This document shows positions 57,680 to 64,000 of a stretch of 64,000 nucleotides of DNA, piece after piece. Source of the stretch: Hydractinia symbiolongicarpus (Eukaryota; Cnidaria; Hydrozoa; Anthoathecata; Hydractiniidae). Within the stretch, counting starts at the first letter, position 1. Every line of letters starts with the position of its first letter. The notes below the pieces were generated by a model. That model did not search any database. It was not told the DNA's origin and worked only from the letters and a program-made list of their open reading frames with translations. The stretch spans positions 17,432,501-17,496,500 of the forward strand of contig NC_079882.1 of assembly GCF_029227915.1 (NCBI RefSeq), read 5' to 3'. The translations under genes were made by a program, and so were the position numbers.

Positions 57680-59999
57680 ATGGTTGGTGAAAATAAGAGG
57701 AAAACAGAAACAAAATTAAGTGGTTTAATACTTAAAATCAGGAGGAAGGGAGAAAATGAACGAAAAGTTGAAGAAAGGAAGGTATTTTTTTACTCTAATC
57801 TGAGTATACTACCAAGCTTTTGGTATTTGCATGTCGTCATGAATTTATAGCACAAGTCAAGTAGGTATGCATGTCTGAAATTCTCCTTATATTATGTAGC
57901 TATAGGGTGACTAATAGCTTAAGTCTGTAACAAGTGTATCAGGCGAAAAAACGTGTAAAATTAACTCGCAGGTATCTAGCTACCCACAAAATTGTAAGCT
58001 TTTGATCCTTTTTTAAACAAATTTTATTGCAATGTAGCTATATGGAGAGCTTCTTGACGTTCTAGGTTCATGTTCGGTGGAAAAGATTTGATGTTGAAAA
58101 AGGCCGTGCTGTTATTGTGTCTCAAAAAAAACGGTGGTGGTTATAGGTTCATAATGATGGAGGACAACATACTGTTATCCGCAATTAAGGAACGAGCAGA
58201 GAGATTTTTCTTTTCAAATGAAGGAAAATGTTATTTCGGAGAAACAATCGATGAATGTTTTACATCTCTGACTAACTCTGCTGATGAACCACTTGACGAA
58301 AATTTGTCCTTAACAGACTATTTAAACAACAATGGTTTGTATTTGTCAAAGATGTACCTTGTTTTGAATACCAGAAAACGAGAATGCAAGTCCTCCAAGT
58401 AATTCTATGTTAGTTTCCATTCCTAATTTGGATTTTGGAAATGACTTTTTGGTTGCAGAAGAAGATGATCAGCAGATTGTTGACGTTCCTGGTAAGTACA
58501 ACAGCCTCAGAAAATTTAGAAGTACTTGGTACAGTAGTCTGTTATAATTTCGTTCGATATAATTTGTGTCGTATGCTAATTTGTCTGGATAGAACAGATT
58601 TTATTCGGCCGTAGGTAATTTTGGTCTTATTTCCCAAGAAATTTTCTTTTGAAAATTGCTCTGAATCGATAAAAAAACCTACACACAATGTATATACAGT
58701 TAAAGTTTTTATTTTTAGAAACTGTACCAAATCCTGGTTTCCATGGTGATAACATAGTCAATTTGGAATCTGGAATTGTACCTGACCATCAAAACGATAA
58801 TAATCCCAATTTTGAATTTGAAGCTGGTACAAATCATCATGATAATTCTGTCATCAATTTGGTATTTGAAGGTAACCCTAACCAAGTTGATAACCTCGTA
58901 GATACAACTGTGGATTTGTCATCCCACGCTAGCTCTAGCCACGCTAACTTGGAACCAGATAGCAACGAAGTAAATTTGGTTCTTTCTGATGAAATTAAAA
59001 CTATCAAAGTTCATAGGTTGCGCTTGAAGGAAGATATGATCAACGGCTTCAAACAAATAATGGAAAACGATAAAATAAAGTTCACAATTATTGATCCACG
59101 AGGAGAAGAAGAAAGTGGCGTTGGTATTGGAGTTGACAGAGATTTGTATACATCTTTTTGGATGGAGGTTGCTGATTCTCTCTGTATTGGAACATCTGAA
59201 AGGGTACCTTTCATAAGTCATGATTTGTACTTTGAGGAATGGGAATCAATTGGAAAAATACTGAAACATGGATACACCAAAACTGGATATTTTCCAATTT
59301 TTTTAGCCAAAGCTTTTGTTACGTATTGTTTATTTGGGGACACACCGCTCTCTAATGATCTGCTCATGGAATCTTTTTTAAACTTTGTGTCACCAATGGA
59401 TGCATCATTATTAAAAGAAGCCCTGAAAACCACTAATCATGGAATACACAAGGACAAGGATTTCATAGATCTTCTAGACCGCTACAACTGTAGATCCAGT
59501 GTTAATCCACTCAATGTTTATGGAGTTGTTCTTGAACTTGCACAGCAAGAAATAATACAAAAACCGTTCATCATGGTTTGCAGTTGGGCGAAAACACTAC
59601 AATGTTTGAAAGAATATGAAGAATTTTCATCAATATATTTCTTGAAAAACTTTTACGATGCTGTTACACTTTCTACCAAAAAAGTTATAAAACTATTCGT
59701 TGCAGATCCGAAGACAGAAGGTCAACGATGTTGTTACAAATATGTGCTTCAATATGTTCGTGGGCTTGACAATACTGATCTTGTGAAATTGTTGCAATTT
59801 TTGACAGGCTCAGACATAATTTTATGTAGAAAAATAGATGTGTCATTTGTTGAAACGGGTGAAAATGCTGCCAGAAAACCAATTGCGCATACGTGTGCTC
59901 TTTTTGGAACTGCCGTATTCGTACCGCAATTTTTGTGAACTCCGGGAAGAATTCCAGAATATCTTGCGAGTGGATAGCTGGGGAACTGATTTTACTTGA
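57680..59999 (+). pseudogene. HECT-type E3 ubiquitin ligase-like gene carried by the transposon, frameshifted
   Basis: Predicted exons are 57680-57781 (weak, basic 34 codons), 58066-58491 and 58719-59999. Exon 2 has a GGG-(Y)R block (NGGGYRFIM) and RFFFSNEGKCYFG, like the N-terminal module of G2E3-like proteins. The last exon has a low-complexity Asn/Asp region, then a HECT domain: GVDRDLYTSFWMEV, GYTKTGYFPIFLAKAF, LLQFLTGSDII and IAHTC, the last matching the HECT active-site Cys context. Frameshifts lie at an A8 run near 58123, near 58366, and at a T5 run near 59899; past the last, the expected C-terminal block (LELPYSYRNFCELREEF) continues in another frame to 59999. In vivo it would attach ubiquitin; here it is probably inactive. 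Confidence 0.7.
58492..58718 (+). other. Intron of the HECT-type gene (227 bp)
   Basis: The donor CCTG|GTAAGT and acceptor TTTTTATTTTTAG|AAACTG join acidic coding sequence in phase 1, giving a Glu codon across the junction. Confidence 0.75.
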
Positions 60000-60604
60000 T
60001 ATCATATACTGTATGTATTTACCTGATATTTTTATATAGTTTTAAATTACGTTCTTTTTTTGCTTAATTCAGAAACCTTCAGAAATAGTTGAGAACAAAA
60101 CGTTATATAAACATGACAGTGCACATATTTTATTTTGCTATTAGGAGTGTGTTTGAAATTCGATCATGTTATCATTTTATACAAAGGCAGTTACAGCAGT
60201 GAACTTGACGATTTCTATTTGGACACTTCACATAGAAACTATTTTATTAAAATTTTGTTATATATAAACTTGGAGATTTTTACTTGGATATTTTATATGA
60301 GTTAGAGTTTTGTTCTATTTAAACTTGGAGATTTTTACTTGGATATTTTATATGAGTTAGAGTTTTGTTCTATATAAACTTGGAGATACTTTTTTCACCG
60401 GGAATGACTGAATTAGAATCCCTTACTGGTTAAGTGGACTATAATTTGGTAATTCACGGCATACGTGTGGTGTGTTGTACCATTTATATTTCTGAGCAGC
60501 ATGTTTTTTTGTTCGAAAGACAGCATTATATAAAAGAAAAATGGCATATCTTTTTTCTGGAAAACAAACTAAGTAAACTGTTCATAAAGAATTAGTTCAA
60601 CTGT
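60000..60604. other. Spacer between the two convergent genes of the transposon
   Basis: AT-rich, non-coding. It contains a 55-bp tandem repeat, annotated separately. Confidence 0.6.
60240..60400. repeat. 55-bp tandem repeat, about 2.5 copies
   Basis: AAACTTGGAGATTTTTACTT recurs at 60266 and 60321 and, altered, at 60376, with GAGTTAGAGTTTTGTTCTAT between. It lies between the 3' ends of the two convergent transposon genes. Confidence 0.85.
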
Positions 60605-61812
60605 TCATGAATATTCTGCAATTTTTTGAATAAGGTACGCATACAAATTGAAACAGCCTTCGAAATTATCTGACACGTTCCAACCATCTTGAGCCATCAA
60701 AGTGGTAACAAATTCACCAAATTCGTCAGAAAAATCTTCCACTGTACGTATCGAAATACTTTAAATTCTGAAACCTCGTCTAAATCGACATCTTTCAAAA
60801 AAATCGTTCCTCCGTGTAAATGAGGCAAAAAATACATTGTATTGGGTCTTCCACTTGGTCCGCCATTTTTAGATTTGGAAATTAGATGTTGATTCCATTC
60901 CTGTTTTACGGTTCGTATTTCTTCACGGATAAGGCGCATAAAGCAAAATCTTGCACAATCGAGTAAAACAGCGTCTGAGGGATCGTACAAATCTCTATCC
61001 ACAAGGTCTTTGAAGAAGGAAACCCACCAACCAGGACGGTCTCGACGCAGTTTAGACCAATATGCCTCTATACGTTGATTAACTGGTGAAGATACAATAG
61101 AAAATGTATCCAAGGCTTCACAATCCCCATTACTATCGCGTAAGGATATATGTATAGGCTCGATAAGGGAATGCTCTGTACCGTCGTCAGCCTTTATTTT
61201 GTTTGGAATTCCCTTCAATTGCGTTATAGCTTCCAGGTAGTATCTTGCTATCAACTCTGGCACTTTGTTACTTGATGATACCTCTAACCAACTGAGTCTG
61301 CGTGATTAGCCGTCAATGCATCCGTGGATGCTAAATCCAAAGGGCTTCAATTTGTCATGCCCATCAATGTGCCAAACGAAATTTGGACCAGGATTTCTAT
61401 AAGTACGGCGTGATAATCTATTTCTTCTTCGCTGATCAACACCTTCCGGATCAATATTTAGCAGAGTCTTACGAACATCTTCCCTGCGTACAATCAATCC
61501 TTTACTTTTCAACGATGCGCATACACGACGATATCCAAGTTGAGCACCACTACCTTCAAGATCATTCTGTATCGCAGCCTCTAATTCATTTACACTGCAC
61601 CTTCGGGTATTGAGTGGTCTTCTGAATAGATTTTTACGCTTCAAGTTTCTTTTCAGCGTAGAAAGACTGATATCATGACCATGATGTATTCGTAAAAACT
61701 CTCGAATTTCTTCATAAGTGTACCCACCAATAAAATAGTCATTAATCAGGTCATCCAATGGTTTCTCTTGATCGGATAAACAAGGTATCAAATTCATTTT
61801 GTGCACATACAC
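60605..61812 (-). pseudogene. IS3EU-like DDE transposase with one nonsense codon and one frameshift
   Basis: Reads from 61812. The N-terminal half (to 61306) has a helix-turn-helix region (LINDYFIGGYTYEEIREFL) and the first Asp in FVWHIDGHDKLKPFGF. A TAA at 61306 follows CIDG. The frame continues with LIARYYLEAITQLKGIPNK, KADDGTEHSL (second Asp) and NQRIEAYWSKLRRD (Glu), giving a DDE triad. Near 60745 a frameshift moves the C-terminus (FSDEFGEFVTTLMAQDGW ... AEYS) to another frame, ending at 60605. About 400 codons in all. The role is cutting and joining the TACGATGG ends. The start could be the first Met or MNLIPCL five codons later. A copy of the first half lies at 51120-51730. Confidence 0.85.
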
Positions 61813-61829
61813 AGTGTAGTTGCTGCTGT

Positions 61830-62115
61830 ATGCTGATGTCGCATCTGACTTTCTTTGTTTATCGCAATATTTTTGTGATATGCGTTAGCAAAACTTATTT
61901 TCAGAATTTTGAGAAGGTCTGAATCCAAACTGATATGGTCTTGCTGGAAAATTGAGAAGGTCTCAGCTGAAAATTCAGGTGGTTTCAGTCAAAATTGGGA
62001 AGGTCTGAGTCAAAAATTGGGAAGGTCCGAGTCAAAAATTGGGAAGGTCTGAGTAAAAATGGGAAGGTCTCGTTGAATTTTGAGAAGGACCCAGTGACAC
62101 CTCAGGGCCATCGTA
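61830..62115 (-). repeat. Right terminal region with iterated subterminal repeats
   Basis: Terminus CTCAGGGCCATCGTA. Four GGGAAGGTC(T/C)GAGT-type units lie at about 61996-62070, followed inward by GAGAAGGTCTCAGCTG and TGAGAAGGTCTGAATCC variants. It is practically identical to 50817-51100 in inverted orientation. Confidence 0.85.
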
Positions 62116-62121
62116 GACTAG
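62116..62121. repeat. Target-site duplication GACTAG, right copy
   Basis: Direct repeat of 57393-57398, directly after the terminus GGCCATCGTA. Confidence 0.85.
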
Positions 62122-62876
62122 TATAGATAATAAAATTAACCGGTTCTTTAGTTAAAGAGCCGGTACCGGCTCTTTAGCCACGCCGTTTTTATTTCGCTTG
62201 GTTTTGTTGGTTCAGACTTTGATGTCAGTTTTGCCAGTTTGGATGACATGATATTTCTTTTTATTATTACGTGTAGCAGTTTTTATTCAATTTTAATCCG
62301 TATTTAGTGCGGAAAATGTTGATCAAAGAAACTGGAGTGACCACCACTACTATTTGCTCAGGTGTTGAAGCTATGGGTTTTGTCAATTTCAAAAATGTTA
62401 ATGTGCCTGGAAGCTTGCAAAGGAAGAGGAAGTGCAGAAGCAGTATGTTTTTCAACTGGACAAGATCATGAAATTTATAGTCGGGGCGCTGAGTTAATTT
62501 ATTTTGGGAAATTTAGGAGAACTTCTGATATTCACACAGCACAATCGTATATATAAAAGCATTTAAAAAACATTTACTGGCCTTCTTGAATTTTCTTGCT
62601 TGTCCTATTTTTAGAAATGACGTCACAGCATAAAAAAGCTAACAGCCACAACTATAAAACCCCACAGAAAACATATTGCCGTGAGCATTTTTTGTCGAAA
62701 TGTAAAACAAAATGGGACTCAATAACGCCGAAGTTACTTTCGGCTCCGTAATTATGATATTAATGCGCATAAATCTTGTCACCAAACCTCTGTATGAGAA
62801 AATATCGAATATTTGACAGGAAATACACTAACTAATTTATTATCTAACATATACTTAAAAACCAAGAATATTAATG
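62122..62876. other. Intergenic stretch, no gene recognised
   Basis: AT-rich. It holds the palindrome at 62154-62175 and a short frame with no family features (62313 onward). The part next to 62876 is the 3' flank of the minus-strand CXC gene. Confidence 0.45.
62154..62175. repeat. 22-bp perfect palindrome
   Basis: AAAGAGCCGGT followed by its exact complement ACCGGCTCTTT, with a further related arm ACCGGTTCTTT just upstream at 62139. It could form a cruciform or bind a dimeric protein; no role is evident. Confidence 0.85.
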
Positions 62877-64000
62877 TTAATCTGAAAATAAAGTTTCTTC
62901 ATCTTCTGTGTCATCCTCACTTTCGTCATCAGAACTATCGACTTCAACATCATTTTCGAGAATTATCTCGTCGTTGTCTGATCCTTGATCAACACAGTTA
63001 CAGGAGCATAAATCTGTGCAAGGCAAATCGTACGAGCTACAAACACAAGTTTCTTTGGCGCAAGATGATGACTTACGGCAAGAGCAAGAAACCATTTCCA
63101 ATAGAGCATCTGGTGCAGGTCGTCTTAATAGCCAAATGATCTCTAGTTTCTCACCGTTGACATTCCATCCATGTCCATTTGGGCTTGGTAGGTTTGGATT
63201 TGCAACCAAAGAATTTCGAACTATCGCTGTGATATATGAAACTCTTTTACAATGATTTAGTAGTGCATCTCGAGTTGGAGGAAGCTGTTGCGGCTCAGGT
63301 GTAGGTTTACACGAACAGAACTTTTTGTAGCGTGCGTCATCTGTGTTAGTTGCACTGACTCCATATAATTTGCAAACAAATTGCTCAATGTGTGGAAAGA
63401 GGTCAACATCAAATGTCGCAGATTTACCTAGCTTGGCAAACACATTTTGAAATATTTCGTTAGCTTTCAATAAGTTGTATGGCTTCACTTTCCCTATGCC
63501 GTGAAATGCACTTGTGAAGTCATTACCTGTAAAAGCATGGAAAGCTGGAAGAGCCTCTGCAATTGCGGGACAAACAGCATCTCGAATTTTGGTCACACTT
63601 AAGATTCGTTTCCGTCCACCCGAACCGATCTGTAGATAAATGTTGATTCCAATTTTATTTTCAAAATGTACAGCATATATGACAATGTCACTGTCCACGG
63701 TTACGATGCATGCATTATCAACGCCAGTCACGCTTGCGTGGTTGCAACAGAGAAATACCTTGGTGTCTGCCTCTTCTTGGTGGTTTTCTAAGGACGATTC
63801 TTCTTCACAACATACACGACCGTTGACGACATATATTTTGAAAAATTTTGACAAACAATTGAAGTAAATTTCACGACGATCTAGTAGACCTACAAATCGA
63901 CTTTCATTGGACCAGTCGTTTAATAAAAACTGAGTGATTTCTTTTTTGTTTTCGTCGTTGCGCATGTACTTCTTCAACTGAGATGGCTTCTTTTGATCTC
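62877..64000 (-). CDS. CXC-domain protein with nuclease-like core, 5' part outside window
   Basis: An uninterrupted frame on the minus strand, open through the right edge (PSQLKKYMRND is the most upstream sequence seen). Blocks are QEEADTKVFLCCNHA, IVTVDSDIVIYAVHF, HAFTGNDFTSAFHGIGK, a helical region, LPPTRDALLNHCKRVSY, then a cysteine cluster (CSCRKSSSCAKETCVC ... CTDLCSCNC) and a strongly acidic Ser/Asp/Glu tail. The spaced acids (EEAD, DSD, TGND) suggest a PIN/FEN-like metal-dependent nuclease; the cysteines are a CXC-type zinc motif. Same family as 35996-38042 but clearly diverged. Such genes are widespread repeats in invertebrates, probably transposon-borne; no terminal repeats are seen here. 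Intact over the 366 codons visible. Confidence 0.75.
   Translation of the reverse strand, partial: DQKKPSQLKKYMRNDENKKEITQFLLNDWSNESRFVGLLDRREIYFNCLSKFFKIYVVNGRVCCEEESSLENHQEEADTKVFLCCNHASVTGVDNACIVTVDSDIVIYAVHFENKIGINIYLQIGSGGRKRILSVTKIRDAVCPAIAEALPAFHAFTGNDFTSAFHGIGKVKPYNLLKANEIFQNVFAKLGKSATFDVDLFPHIEQFVCKLYGVSATNTDDARYKKFCSCKPTPEPQQLPPTRDALLNHCKRVSYITAIVRNSLVANPNLPSPNGHGWNVNGEKLEIIWLLRRPAPDALLEMVSCSCRKSSSCAKETCVCSSYDLPCTDLCSCNCVDQGSDNDEIILENDVEVDSSDDESEDDTEDEETLFSD

Larger units (their letters stand above)
57399..62115. mobile_element. Complete IS3EU-like DNA transposon (4717 bp) with transposase and HECT gene
   Basis: The outer termini TACGATGGCCCTGAGG and its complement are perfect inverted repeats flanked by the 6-bp duplication GACTAG. 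Subterminal regions carry iterated CAGACCTTCCCAATTTTT(A/G)ACT units of about 23 bp, three to four per end; the right end is longer and has CAGCTGAGACCTTCTC and further variants. The transposase (minus strand) resembles IS3EU-type DDE enzymes, and the 6-bp duplication agrees with what I recall for that superfamily. The second gene (plus strand) encodes a HECT-type protein. Both genes are broken, so this copy is not autonomous. Confidence 0.85.

Noticed and set aside
58688-58718. Met start at 58688 for the HECT-type protein
   Set aside because: The first 10-11 codons (MYIQLKFLFL) are the pyrimidine-rich end of an intron with a good acceptor at 58717-58718; the upstream exon with a GTAAGT donor joins in frame.
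50817-62115. One giant composite transposon with virus-like cargo that inserted as a unit
   Set aside because: The outer flanks are not duplicated, whereas the inner element 57399-62115 has its own GACTAG duplication, and the left arm is cut inside the transposase gene.

Overview
The window looks like repeat-rich, AT-rich nuclear DNA of an invertebrate animal. I would guess a cnidarian, because the transposon and virus-like families are ones I associate with cnidarian genomes; this is inference, not proof. There are spliceosomal-type introns, no bacterial signals, and no convincing single-copy host gene.

Positions 1-35995 are one uninterrupted satellite array, open at the left edge, of about 198 copies of a roughly 182-bp monomer. 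The 66-114 residue minus-strand reading frames in it are by-products of the repeat: 182 is not a multiple of 3 and no frame runs on. The array is a patchwork of nested tandem duplications (steps of 546, 690, 1092, 1365, 2894, about 3747, 4006 and 5604 bp) with one 108-bp inverted piece at a duplication junction.

Positions 35996-49000 hold debris: a CXC-domain gene with a nuclease-like core, cut by the satellite and frameshifted; a small virus-like (Polinton/Maverick-type) gene block at 38.8-40.7 kb; a palindrome cluster of AGACGTCT; a Helentron-type Helitron remnant (2A-like motif, C76-like cysteine protease, last helicase motif, endonuclease) at 43.6-45.4 kb; a MITE with GGGGCGTTTATTCGA-type internal repeats; and a SWIM-finger transposase fragment. 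From 48.5 to 50.8 kb I see nothing.

Positions 50817-62115 are a nested structure. A complete 4717-bp IS3EU-like DNA transposon lies at 57399-62115, with perfect outer inverted repeats and a 6-bp target duplication GACTAG. It carries a decayed DDE transposase (minus strand) and a HECT-type ubiquitin ligase gene (plus strand). A 914-bp inverted copy of its transposase end sits at 50817-51730. Between them (51731-56783) is a GC-richer Polinton-like block: a truncated gene homologous to one in the 39-kb block, a membrane-type protein gene, a capsid-like gene, a small coiled-coil protein, an integrase and an acidic-tailed protein. Only one of the six is open over its full length.

The most interesting pattern is in the virus-like blocks. 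Inverted repeats able to form hairpins sit immediately after gene ends at 40.57, 52.60 and 56.01 kb, including both convergent junctions, and three start codons lie in TAAATG. Together these resemble the hairpin 3'-end rule and late-promoter motif of giant viruses and their relatives. The window ends in a second CXC/nuclease-like gene on the minus strand, cut by the right edge.
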